Under the pieces are notes generated by a model. That model saw nothing but the letters and a program-made list of their open reading frames with translations, was not told the origin of the DNA and did no database searches. Shown piece by piece: positions 1-7,762 of a stretch of DNA of 42,870 bases. Both the position numbers and the translations under genes were made by a program. Source of the stretch: Burkholderiaceae bacterium (GTDB lineage Bacteria > Pseudomonadota > Gammaproteobacteria > Burkholderiales > Burkholderiaceae). The stretch's first letter is position 1. Every line of letters starts with the position of its first letter. The DNA lies in NCBI GenBank assembly GCA_009924985.1, contig RFQL01000004.1:1-42870 (forward strand), given 5' to 3'.

Positions 1-315
1 CCTATCGCAATTACTAGCAAGACACGATCATCGCTATTGGCCAACGTGCCAACCTTTATTGAATTAGGTTACCCCAAAGTAGAGGTGCTGAACTGGCAAG
101 GTTTAATCGCGCCCAAAGGAACGCCTAGGGCCATTATCGATAAACTCAATGTTGTTGCCAATCAAGTATTAAAAGATCCAGTTGTAAGAGAGCAAATTAC
201 CTCACAAAATAATGAGGTGGGCGGTGGGACTCCAGAAGAATTTGCGGGTCTTATTAAATCGGAGTCTCTAAAATGGGCTGCAGTAATTAAAGCAGCGGGC
301 ATCAAAGCTGAATAG
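1..315 (+). CDS. Bug/TctC-family tripartite tricarboxylate transporter substrate-binding protein, C-terminal part
   Basis: The reading frame is open from base 1 (PIAITSKTRSS...), so this is the last 104 residues of a protein that begins outside the window. The LNWQGLIAPKGTP stretch and the tail PVVREQ...GGTPEEFAGLI match the C-terminal lobe of Bug-type periplasmic binding proteins, which capture organic acids for TctAB-type permeases. Many Bug genes in Burkholderiales are orphans with no permease beside them. The apparent TTG start at 37 is only an internal codon. It converges with crcB two bases downstream. Confidence 0.88.
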   Translation, partial: PIAITSKTRSSLLANVPTFIELGYPKVEVLNWQGLIAPKGTPRAIIDKLNVVANQVLKDPVVREQITSQNNEVGGGTPEEFAGLIKSESLKWAAVIKAAGIKAE

Positions 316-317
316 AA

Positions 318-710
318 TTACTTGAGGGATTGGTATGTCCAGATACCCAAAAAGGTTAATGCAATCGCACCACAAACATGCATCAGTGCCAAACCTAAAC
401 CCCATGTAAGCTGTCCACGCTCTAGGAGAGAGACGACCTCCGCAGAAAAGCTAGAAAAGGTCGTTAGCCCTCCCAAAAAACCAGTGATAATAAAGAGTCG
501 CCACTCTGAAGAAACAGCTGGATGATTTGCAAAATAAGCAACTGCAATCCCAACCAAATAACATCCAAGCAAATTTGAGATTAATGTACCCATCGGCACA
601 ATCGCCGAAAGACCAACCGAAACTGTGTTAAACCAAATTCTTAGCAGGGCACCAAGACCTGCCCCACAAAAAATAGCTGCGAGTGATAGACCGCTCAGTG
701 GAAGTCCCAT
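318..710 (-). CDS. crcB: CrcB/Fluc fluoride ion channel
   Basis: The product is a 130-residue, four-helix inner-membrane protein of the usual length for Fluc channels, which export F- as dual-topology dimers. Visible family signatures are GALLR at residues 20-24, GTLISNLLG with conserved Asn46, and the pore/Na+ motif GFLGGLTTFSSF at residues 77-88, which carries the polar and Phe residues that line the pore. It lies 21 bp downstream of a 45-residue membrane protein gene on the same strand, so the two are probably co-transcribed. I saw no fluoride riboswitch consensus upstream. The call rests on motifs and length and is strong. Confidence 0.93.
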   Translation of the reverse strand: MGLPLSGLSLAAIFCGAGLGALLRIWFNTVSVGLSAIVPMGTLISNLLGCYLVGIAVAYFANHPAVSSEWRLFIITGFLGGLTTFSSFSAEVVSLLERGQLTWGLGLALMHVCGAIALTFLGIWTYQSLK

Positions 711-731
711 TATTGGGATGATGAACAGATC

Positions 732-869
732 CTAACTAAACACATAGCCGGTATGAGCGGCAACTAATGCAAACAAAATAGCAAGACTTGTGGCGGCTGC
801 AAGCATCACAATCAAGGTAATGATCTTTTTATTAATAGCGCCTTTATCTTCGTTATGCCATTCATTCAT
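732..869 (-). CDS. Small single-pass membrane protein (45 aa), unknown function
   Basis: I found this short gene by reading the minus strand. ATG at 869 is preceded by a good ribosome-binding site (GGGAGATAACA). The product starts with a charged segment (MNEWHNEDKGAINKK), continues with a hydrophobic helix of about 24 residues (IITLIVMLAAATSLAILFAL), and ends shortly after at GYVFS. This indicates a single-span inner-membrane protein with the N-terminus in the cytoplasm by the positive-inside rule. It sits between the 53-aa basic protein and crcB on the same strand. I do not recognise the family, so function is unknown. Confidence 0.7.
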   Translation of the reverse strand: MNEWHNEDKGAINKKIITLIVMLAAATSLAILFALVAAHTGYVFS

Positions 870-926
870 TGTTATCTCCCAATTTCAGCGAGGCTGTAAA
901 AGGTCATTATCCACGATTGGGCGGGC

Positions 927-1088
927 CTAACGGCCGCGGCCAGCCTTACGCATCATTCCCTTACCACCACCAAAGCCCTGCTGCGGCTTTCCGCCTAAGC
1001 TTTGTGGCCCCTTTCCAGTTGGTGGGCGCTGAGGAGCTTTGGGAGCTTTAACTGCGGGTTTGGCTAGGGGTTTCTTCTCATCGGTCAC
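927..1088 (-). CDS. Small basic Lys/Pro/Gly-rich protein (53 aa), unknown function
   Basis: GTG at 1088 is preceded by AGGAG at six-base spacing, which decides the start. The 53-residue product has a Lys/Pro/Ala-rich first half (KKPLAKPAVKAPKAPQRPP), a Gly/Gln-rich middle (GGKPQQGFGGGKG) and an Arg-rich end (MMRKAGRGR). It has one acidic pair and no hydrophobic core, so it is probably disordered and may bind nucleic acid or ribosomes; that is inference only. It is divergent from the M50 protease gene (28 bp between starts) and is the first gene of a minus-strand group leading to crcB. The family is not recognised. Confidence 0.6.
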   Translation of the reverse strand: MTDEKKPLAKPAVKAPKAPQRPPTGKGPQSLGGKPQQGFGGGKGMMRKAGRGR

Positions 1089-1116
1089 AATGGGCTCCTG
1101 TCGATATGATGTAGCT

Positions 1117-1763
1117 ATGTTTACTGACTATTCTATCCAAGCAATCGCATTGCCATCACAATCCATGAGGCTGCTCATGGCTACGCCGCAAAACGGTTAG
1201 GGGATAACACTGCTTTTTTGCTAGGCAGAGTTACTTTAAACCCATTAAAACACATTGACCCAATTGGCACTGTTTTAATACCCATTGCCCTTGTCCTAGC
1301 AAGCTCTCCTTTTTTAGTGGGCTATGCCAAACCAGTGCCAGTTCGTTTTGATCAACTTCGCAATCCCCGCACTGACATGATTTGGGTGGCTTTGGCTGGT
1401 CCAGGATCCAATTTCATTCAGGCTATTTTGTGGGCAGTATTTTGGATCTTAATTCTCGGTTTTGATGTCAATGAGCCATTTTTAATCTCGATGGCCAAAG
1501 CGGGTGTATTTTGGAATATTGGTCTACTCGTTTTCAACTTATTTCCCTTACCCCCTCTTGATGGAGGCCGTATCCTTGCCGGAATCCTGCCCCGAAGACA
1601 AGCCTTGATGTTTGGCAAACTAGAGCCTTGGGGCTTTTTTATTGTTTTAGGACTTCTTTTTACTGGGGTCATATCGCAGTGGTGGATGATGCCATTAAGT
1701 GACTTTTTTATTGCCATCTTACGTGCCCTCACCTCGCCGCTCAGAATGGTGTTTTCACCCTAA
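1117..1763 (+). pseudogene. Site-2 protease family (M50) membrane metallopeptidase, frameshifted near the N-terminus
   Basis: The ATG at 1117 reads MFTDYSIQAIA and runs to a stop at 1198-1200. The conserved body begins in another frame with AITIHEAAHGYAAK at about 1152 and continues to 1763. That frame has no ATG, GTG or TTG between its upstream stop (1125-1127) and the HEAAH codons. The zinc motifs HEAAH and NLFPLPPLDGG are both present, as is the GRVTLNP.KHIDP.GT segment. Family members usually read ALPVIFAI(T)xHEAAHG here, so the likely lesion is a short deletion (13 nt would fit) around the GCC at 1152. A start at TTG 1218 would lose the catalytic motif. Either a real pseudogene or a sequencing error. 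Confidence 0.75.
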
Positions 1764-1853
1764 AAATCTACTTGGGCAAACTTAGCAATACCCTTCATAA
1801 AATTCAGGTATGCTTTGGAGCACCTAAGCAGTATTTATCCTTTGGAGGTTTAT

Positions 1854-2333
1854 ATGAAGACCCACTATTCCCGTATTGCTCTTGGAACACTTATTTCTGC
1901 TATTAGTCTAAGCATTACAAGCCCAGCGTTTGCACAGTTTGCGAAACCAGAAGATGCAGTTAAATATCGGCAAAGTGCTTTTGCGCTGATGGGCGCTCAC
2001 ATGGGGCGCTTGGCAGCGGTAGTGAAAGGTGAGACCCCCTACAACAAAGACGATGTGGTTCGCAATGCAGCCATCATTAGCATGCTATCTGGTATGCCAT
2101 GGCAAGCATTTACCTCTGGAACCGAGAGTGGAAAAACCCCTGGTAAAAATGATGCCTTGCCAAATATATGGACAGACGGGGCTAAGTTCAAATCCGCCTC
2201 CGAGAAGATGCAAGCAGCTGTAGCCGATCTTAATAGCGCAGCGCAATCGGGTAATCCTGAAAACCTCAAAAAGGCATTGGGTGCAGCTAGTCAAACGTGC
2301 AAAGCATGTCACGATGACTTCCGCAAAAAATAA
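1854..2333 (+). CDS. Cytochrome c' (class II c-type cytochrome)
   Basis: ATG at 1854 follows a strong GGAGG site and is preferred over an upstream in-frame ATG at 1815. The 159-residue product has a Sec signal peptide ending at PAFA, then a four-helix body, and ends with a single haem-binding CKACH motif at residues 149-153 followed by DDFRKK. C-terminal placement of CxxCH is diagnostic of cytochrome c'/c556, a periplasmic haem protein associated with gas binding or electron transfer. It converges with the cytochrome b561 gene, a common electron-transfer pairing. Its maturation would depend on the ccm cluster at 13824-20445. Confidence 0.92.
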   Translation: MKTHYSRIALGTLISAISLSITSPAFAQFAKPEDAVKYRQSAFALMGAHMGRLAAVVKGETPYNKDDVVRNAAIISMLSGMPWQAFTSGTESGKTPGKNDALPNIWTDGAKFKSASEKMQAAVADLNSAAQSGNPENLKKALGAASQTCKACHDDFRKK

Positions 2334-2365
2334 TTAGCTGGCTATACGAACTGTGGTAACTGTAT

Positions 2366-3028
2366 CTAATTAATCAGGTAATACAGTCCAACTCCTACCG
2401 CTACAAAAATCACCAGAGCAGCCAAGCGCTGCTTACCGGTGTCAATTGATTCTGTGGAAACTGAGACTTCATTAGTCACTAGGATTTTTTTATCCCCAGT
2501 AATCATGGGTCCGACTAAGGATTCTTTTTTATAGATTTGATAAAAAAGAATGGCGCCTATATGCAATGCAACCAGTGCCATGATGATGTATTGATTAAAG
2601 CGATGAATGCTCGTTAAAAAGGCAACGGTTGCATTCGATACATATTTAGTCAGCGGTCCTTGAAAAAAGATATCGTCGTCAGCAAAAAGGCCTGTGGAAG
2701 CCTGCAGGAGCACGGCCAACAAAAGCGCGATCACCGATAGTGCTCCCAGAGGATTATGGCCAAGACCTCCTGCTGTTTCCCCCTTAAGGTAAGCAACCAG
2801 TCGTTTAGGACTTGGTACAAAGTTGGCAAAGCGGGCATGCCAAGATCCCGCAAATCCCCAAATAATCCGAAAGACTACTAGGGCTAAAGCGAAGTAGCCA
2901 CAATACGCATGCAATTGCATGGCATTACCGCCAATCTTTACAAAGATAATTCCAAGAACGATGCAGAGGGTAAGCGTCCAATGGAATAGACGAGTTGGTA
3001 AATCCCAGACCCGAATCTCGTGCCTCAC
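2366..3028 (-). CDS. Cytochrome b561 family membrane protein
   Basis: This 220-residue, roughly four- to five-helix protein starts with RVWDLPTRLFHWTL, the usual beginning of dihaem b561/Ni-Fe-hydrogenase-type cytochromes b. Candidate haem ligands are His in RLFHW (near residue 16), LHAYCGYF (near 40), SIHRFNQ and VALHIGAI. These proteins move electrons between quinol and a periplasmic cytochrome. The neighbouring, convergent cytochrome c' is the likely partner. It starts one base after the hydroxyacyl-CoA-type dehydrogenase stop, so it may be translated from the dehydratase operon even though its job appears respiratory. Confidence 0.85.
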   Translation of the reverse strand: MRHEIRVWDLPTRLFHWTLTLCIVLGIIFVKIGGNAMQLHAYCGYFALALVVFRIIWGFAGSWHARFANFVPSPKRLVAYLKGETAGGLGHNPLGALSVIALLLAVLLQASTGLFADDDIFFQGPLTKYVSNATVAFLTSIHRFNQYIIMALVALHIGAILFYQIYKKESLVGPMITGDKKILVTNEVSVSTESIDTGKQRLAALVIFVAVGVGLYYLIN

Positions 3029-3029
3029 C

Positions 3030-3971
3030 TTATTTAATTTCCGGGAGTTCTTTCTGAATGAGCTTCAAACCCCCTCGTAGCAACTCATCGTAACGCTTCC
3101 GCTCTGCTTTAATAGCATCGGCAGTCCATGGATAAAACCCTTGACCGGTTTTCATGCCTAAACTGCCAGCATCAACCTTGTCTTTAAGGCACTTGGCGAC
3201 CTCGCCCTTGTTATTGAGTGATGGATAAATACTCGCACCCGCTGCTGCATGAATTTCTAGACCCGCATGATCGCGTTGTAGCACCGGTCCCGCTGCCAGG
3301 TAGCGGAAACCAAAACCAAAGCGCACCGCCTTATCAACATCTTCCGGGGTCACAATGCCTGCATCGATTAAATCAAAGGCCTCGCGAGAGAGTGCATGTT
3401 GTAAGCGATTAGCCAAGAATCCTGGTAAATCCTTTTTAACAGTTACCGGCACCATGCCGCACGCGCTCATTAAGCGACTCAGACTTTCAGCGACCAAGCG
3501 AGAAGTTTTTTCACCATAGATCACTTCCACACAGGGAACGATGTGGGCGGGCATAAAGAAATGCAGGCCAATCATTCGGGCGGAGGTTTTTAAGCCTTCT
3601 GCAATTTGACTGATCGGAAAACTAGAGCTATTGCTAGCCAATACAGTCTGAGGATTCACGACTTGCTCTAATTGAGCAAATAAGTCCTGCTTAATGTCTA
3701 TTTTCTCAGGCACACACTCAATCACCAAATCAATCCCTGACCAATCAAACTGATTAAGCGAATCTACCAAAGAAATTAAGTGGGCTCGCTGACCAAAACC
3801 CATCTCGATTAATTTAGTTTGAAAGTAATTTGGCAAGGCTTTACAGCGCTCAGCATTTGCTTCAAATACATATGTCGTACAACCACCGCGAGCACAAACA
3901 AGTGCAACATCAGCACCCATCGTTCCGCCACCCACAATCAAAACCTTAGTATCTGCTGGATTAAATAACAT
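3030..3971 (-). CDS. 3-hydroxyacyl-CoA dehydrogenase family NAD-dependent dehydrogenase
   Basis: The product has 313 residues with an N-terminal Rossmann fold (VLIVGGGTMGADVALVCARGG), the ECVPEKIDIKQDLFAQL and ASNSSSFPIS segments, and IGLHFFMPAHIVPCVEV, all typical of the 3HCDH family. The C-terminal domain begins near VKKDLPGFLANRLQHAL. The family includes 3-hydroxybutyryl-CoA, L-carnitine, L-gulonate and other beta-hydroxyacid dehydrogenases. The gene starts one base after the IlvD/Edd dehydratase stop, which implies translational coupling and suggests a beta-hydroxy acid substrate in sugar-acid catabolism rather than fatty acid oxidation. The exact substrate cannot be read from sequence. 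Confidence 0.85.
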   Translation of the reverse strand: MLFNPADTKVLIVGGGTMGADVALVCARGGCTTYVFEANAERCKALPNYFQTKLIEMGFGQRAHLISLVDSLNQFDWSGIDLVIECVPEKIDIKQDLFAQLEQVVNPQTVLASNSSSFPISQIAEGLKTSARMIGLHFFMPAHIVPCVEVIYGEKTSRLVAESLSRLMSACGMVPVTVKKDLPGFLANRLQHALSREAFDLIDAGIVTPEDVDKAVRFGFGFRYLAAGPVLQRDHAGLEIHAAAGASIYPSLNNKGEVAKCLKDKVDAGSLGMKTGQGFYPWTADAIKAERKRYDELLRGGLKLIQKELPEIK

Positions 3972-3972
3972 C

Positions 3973-5757
3973 TCACAAACCTTTCAAAATGGGAGCGGTA
4001 CCTGTCATCGATGGAACCATAAAATCAAAATCACAACCAATGTCTGCTTGGGTTACGGTAGTTTGATATAAACGCCGATACCCTGATTCTGGAATAGCAA
4101 GACGCTCTGCTGGTGACGCCAGAGCAGCAATGCGTTTTTGTATCTCTTCATCATCCAACTCCAGTTGCAAAAGTCTCTGACTGACATCTAAGATAATCTT
4201 GTCGCCATTACGAACGATAGCAAGGGGGCCATTCTCGGCAGATTCTGGGGTGATGTGCAATACGATTGTTCCAAATGCTGTACCACTCATTCGCGCATCC
4301 GAGATACGAACCATATCCTTAACACCAGCCTGGGCTAATTTTTTAGGGATTGGTAGATATCCCGCCTCCGGCATACCTGGGGCGCCCTTTGGTCCAGCAT
4401 TCTGTAACACCAAAATATCATCAGCATTGACATCTAAATCCGGGCTATCAATCCGCAATGCCAAATCCTCTAAAGAACTAAACACGACAGCACGCCCCCG
4501 ATGCTTCAATAAATCTGGGCTAGCTGCCGAGTGTTTAATCACAGCTCCCCGAGGGGCTAAATTGCCACGAAGGACCGCTAAGCCACCCACCGGAAAAATA
4601 GGATCACTTGAAATTCGGATTACTTTCCTTACTTTGGTCACTTTAGCGAGCTCGATCTCTTCACCCAGAGTTCTTCCAGAGACCGTTAGGCAATCCAAGT
4701 ACAAATGAGGTTTGAGCTCTTTGAGCACTGCCATTAAGCCACCATCTTCATAAAGATGCTCCATATAATGGGCGCCACTAGGTTTGAGATCAACCAAAAC
4801 AGGAACATTTCTACCTAATTGATCGACCAGATCCAAGTCCATCTGAATACCCAAGCGCGCTGCCACAGCTGTGATATGAATTAAGGCATTAGTTGATCCA
4901 CCAATCGCATGCAACACAGTCAAGGCATTTGTGAGGGCTTTGGGCGTAAGAATTGCTCGTGGTGAAAATATTTTTTGATCGGCTGTTTTTGCTAACTCTA
5001 CGGCTCTACGTCCAGTCAGTTCTGATAAACGAAAACGCTCTGCCATGACCGCTGGTGCAGCTGCCGTTCCTGCCAAACTAAGTCCTGCGGTCTCCACCAT
5101 GCATGCAATAGTGCTAGCAGTACCCATCACCATGCAGGTTCCAGTCGTTGGCGCTAACCTGCCATTGATCTCATCGATCTCTTCTTGATCAATTTCGCCC
5201 GCTCTAAATTTTCCCCAATAGCGCCGGCAATCTGTACAAGCGCCTAAGCGATCCCCCTGATGAAGCGTCGTTAACATTGGGCCCGTGGGTATTGAAAGCA
5301 CAGGAATATCCAAGCTAGCTGCCGCCATCAGTTGGGCGGGAATCGTTTTATCGCAACCCCCTACTAAAACAACTGCATCTACGGGTTGTGAGCGCATCAT
5401 CTCTTCGGTATCGAGTGCCATCAAGTTACGCAAATACATACTAGTCGGAAATGCAAAGGACTCGTGGATAGATATCGTTGGAAATACCATGGGCATACCA
5501 CCAGCCTGCATTACTCCGCGCTTAATGGCCTCAATCATTTGCGGCACATTACCGTGACATGGGTTGAAATCGCTGTAAGTGTTTGTGATGCCAATGATAG
5601 GTCTCTCCAGAGCGCTATCGCTATACCCCATTGCCTTGATGAAGGCTTTACGCAGAAATAGGGAGAACTCTGTATCGCCATAGCGAGTGAGCCCCTTGCG
5701 AATCCCTGTTGGGGTGCTCTGATTTACTGATACCTTCGGATCTTTCGCTACACTCAT
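3973..5757 (-). CDS. IlvD/Edd family dehydratase, probably sugar-acid (aldonate) type
   Basis: This 594-residue enzyme carries the Fe-S cysteines Cys67 (DFNPCHGN), Cys135 (VGGCDKTIP) and Cys208 (TTGTCMVMGTAS). Their spacing of 68 and 73 residues is, as I recall, that of L-arabinonate-type [2Fe-2S] dehydratases. HAIGGSTNALIH and the C-terminal SDARMSGTAFGTIVLH are also family signatures. It dehydrates a 2,3-dihydroxy acid to a 2-keto-3-deoxy acid in the cytoplasm. The context (aldolase-type lyase, TRAP uptake, enolase-superfamily dehydratase) favours an aldonate over the branched-chain amino acid intermediate. It leads a minus-strand operon and is divergent from the D-2-hydroxyacid dehydrogenase, with a 72-bp shared promoter region. 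Confidence 0.88.
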   Translation of the reverse strand: MSVAKDPKVSVNQSTPTGIRKGLTRYGDTEFSLFLRKAFIKAMGYSDSALERPIIGITNTYSDFNPCHGNVPQMIEAIKRGVMQAGGMPMVFPTISIHESFAFPTSMYLRNLMALDTEEMMRSQPVDAVVLVGGCDKTIPAQLMAAASLDIPVLSIPTGPMLTTLHQGDRLGACTDCRRYWGKFRAGEIDQEEIDEINGRLAPTTGTCMVMGTASTIACMVETAGLSLAGTAAAPAVMAERFRLSELTGRRAVELAKTADQKIFSPRAILTPKALTNALTVLHAIGGSTNALIHITAVAARLGIQMDLDLVDQLGRNVPVLVDLKPSGAHYMEHLYEDGGLMAVLKELKPHLYLDCLTVSGRTLGEEIELAKVTKVRKVIRISSDPIFPVGGLAVLRGNLAPRGAVIKHSAASPDLLKHRGRAVVFSSLEDLALRIDSPDLDVNADDILVLQNAGPKGAPGMPEAGYLPIPKKLAQAGVKDMVRISDARMSGTAFGTIVLHITPESAENGPLAIVRNGDKIILDVSQRLLQLELDDEEIQKRIAALASPAERLAIPESGYRRLYQTTVTQADIGCDFDFMVPSMTGTAPILKGL

Positions 5758-5829
5758 TGGATGGGTCCCAAAATGATAAAAATATCGACTTACAATGTCA
5801 CATTATTCCAATAAAAGCACAAGAGAGAC

Positions 5830-6759
5830 ATGATTCCAGTCAATAGCGTATTACAGGTCGGCTTTTTCCCTGAAATCATGCAGTTAGAGATTAATCGACG
5901 CCTACTACCCGTGCCCATGCTAGACTTAAAAGGACCAGTCCCCGACCGAAATGTACAGGCCATCTTAACGCGACCCAGCTTTACCATCACCCCATCCCTG
6001 CTCGACCAACTGCCCGAAATCAAAATGATTGCTTGTTGCGGTGTTGGCTACGACAATCTCCCACTCGATTATCTAAAGCAAAAGGGGATTATTGCTTCCA
6101 ATACTCCCGGTGTTCTCAACGATGCTGTTTGTGAACTTACCATTGGTCTCCTGTTTGGTCTCTTGAGAAAGATCCCAGAGGGTCACCAATTTGTTCTCCA
6201 GAAAACATGGACCGCCGAAACCTTTCCATTCACCACCTCCTTAGCTGGAAAAAAAGTGGGGATTGTGGGCATGGGTCGAATTGGACAAGAACTGGCTGCG
6301 CGTCTCTTGCCATTTAAAGTGGAGATTGCTTATCACGGTCCTAGCCGAAAAAATCTACCATATTTGTTTTTTTCCTCATTACTGGATTTGGCAGAAGAGA
6401 GTGATATCCTAATATTGACCTGCCCGGGCGGCAAGTCAACCGAGAAAATTATTAATACTTCGATCCTACAGGCGCTTGGACCGAAGGGTTATCTGATTAA
6501 TGTTGCACGCGGCAGCGTTGTAAATGAAGATGATCTCATCAACGCCTTGCAAAACAAAGTTATTGCAGGTGCCGCCCTTGATGTTTTTGAGAACGAACCC
6601 AACCCAAAGGCTGATTTCTTAACTCTTTCGAATGTACTTCTTACTCCTCATATTGGAAGCGCCACACAAGAAACCCGTCAAGCAATGACCAATCTGGCAA
6701 TCGATAATCTTGAGGCCTTTTTTAATCACCAGTCCCTTCCAACCCCCATTTCTTTCTAG
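5830..6759 (+). CDS. D-2-hydroxyacid dehydrogenase (glyoxylate/hydroxypyruvate reductase-like)
   Basis: The protein has 309 residues. The NAD(P) fold is centred on VGIVGMGRIGQ (residues 143-153). The catalytic triad is visible as Arg227 (NVARGSVVNEDDL), Glu256 (DVFENEP) and His274 (LTPHIGSAT). The family reduces 2-keto acids such as glyoxylate, hydroxypyruvate or tartronate semialdehyde to D-2-hydroxy acids. It is the first gene of a plus-strand group followed by a DHDPS-family lyase and a TAXI-TRAP transporter, so it may handle the short keto acid released by aldol cleavage. Specificity is inferred only from context. Confidence 0.9.
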   Translation: MIPVNSVLQVGFFPEIMQLEINRRLLPVPMLDLKGPVPDRNVQAILTRPSFTITPSLLDQLPEIKMIACCGVGYDNLPLDYLKQKGIIASNTPGVLNDAVCELTIGLLFGLLRKIPEGHQFVLQKTWTAETFPFTTSLAGKKVGIVGMGRIGQELAARLLPFKVEIAYHGPSRKNLPYLFFSSLLDLAEESDILILTCPGGKSTEKIINTSILQALGPKGYLINVARGSVVNEDDLINALQNKVIAGAALDVFENEPNPKADFLTLSNVLLTPHIGSATQETRQAMTNLAIDNLEAFFNHQSLPTPISF

Positions 6760-6772
6760 TCGGAGATTTTGT

Positions 6773-7693
6773 ATGTCTGCTCACACTTCTACCCTGTCTG
6801 CTGTTTTGTCCCCGGTGCTGACCCCCTTTAATGCGGATGGCAGTCCCAATGGTAAAAAGTTGTTACGTCAATGCCAATGGCTCCAGAGTAATGGGGTTGG
6901 TCAAGCTATCTTTGGGACCAACTCAGAGGCCAACTCAATGTCAGCTGGGCAAAAAATAGATGTCCTTCATGAACTTATTGCAGGCGGATTGAACCCTAAA
7001 AACATGATGCCAGGGACTGGGGCATGCTCTGTAGCGGATGCGTCTACGATGACCAAGGCTGCTGTCAAAGCAGGTTGTGCTGGGGTTTTAATGCTCCCAC
7101 CCTTCTATTACAAAGATGTTGCCGACGAAGGTCTCTTTCAGTATTACGCAGAGATTATTGAGGCAGTGAGCGACACGAACCTAAAAATATATGTTTACAA
7201 CATTCCGCCGGTTACAAAAGTTGGCCTGAGCGTTCCTCTTCTGGAGCGCTTAGTAAAAACCTATCCCAATACAGTAGTGGGTATTAAAGATAGTTCGGGC
7301 GATTGGCCTTATACCGAGTCCGTTATTAAGGCCTTACTTGGGTCTGGGTTTAGGGTATACGCCGGTAGTGAGGTTTTTTTGCTTCGCGCCCTACGCGCAG
7401 GTGGAGTAGGTTGTATTTCAGCGATGGCCAATGTTAATCCTAAAGCGATTGCGGACTTAGCAGCTCGCTGGCAAGAACCAAGTGCAGACCTAGCACAAGA
7501 GGCTTTAACAGCGCTTCGTTCGGTCTACGCTCAATATCCAATGATTCCGGCAATGAAGGCTGCGGTAGCCCATTACAGCAAAGACCCAGAATGGGCTCGG
7601 GTTAGGCCGCCGCTATTGGCGCTTGAGCCCAGTCAACACAGTAAACTGATTGCTGATCTTGAAAAAATTGGCTTCCAAATGCCTGGGCTTTGA
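6773..7693 (+). CDS. Dihydrodipicolinate synthase / N-acetylneuraminate lyase family aldolase or dehydratase
   Basis: I place the start at ATG 6773, preceded by GGAG seven bases upstream; a longer in-frame start at 6710 would overlap the previous gene. The 306-residue product has a class I aldolase TIM barrel with Schiff-base Lys172 (VVGIKDSSGDW) and Tyr142 (YVYNIPP). The usual GTTGE loop is replaced by GTNSEANSMS, unlike biosynthetic DapA, which points to a catabolic paralogue acting on 2-keto-3-deoxy sugar acids. Such enzymes cleave to pyruvate plus an aldehyde, or dehydrate and decarboxylate. It fits downstream of the IlvD/Edd dehydratase at 3973. Confidence 0.88.
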   Translation: MSAHTSTLSAVLSPVLTPFNADGSPNGKKLLRQCQWLQSNGVGQAIFGTNSEANSMSAGQKIDVLHELIAGGLNPKNMMPGTGACSVADASTMTKAAVKAGCAGVLMLPPFYYKDVADEGLFQYYAEIIEAVSDTNLKIYVYNIPPVTKVGLSVPLLERLVKTYPNTVVGIKDSSGDWPYTESVIKALLGSGFRVYAGSEVFLLRALRAGGVGCISAMANVNPKAIADLAARWQEPSADLAQEALTALRSVYAQYPMIPAMKAAVAHYSKDPEWARVRPPLLALEPSQHSKLIADLEKIGFQMPGL

Positions 7694-7762
7694 TACCCCA
7701 GAAAATTGGTATAGACTAACTTCCATTGGCTTAACTATTCATAAATAATCAGGAGATATTGA

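Noticed and set aside
1218-1763. TTG at 1218 as the true start of the M50 gene
   Set aside because: It would remove HEAAH, without which the protein cannot be a protease.
4199-4708. 169-codon frame antisense to the IlvD/Edd dehydratase
   Set aside because: The dehydratase motifs and cysteines on the other strand fully explain this region.
5758-5829. ATATCGA in the dehydratase promoter as a GntR operator like those at 34786
   Set aside because: Only half of the palindrome is present and it is too short to support.
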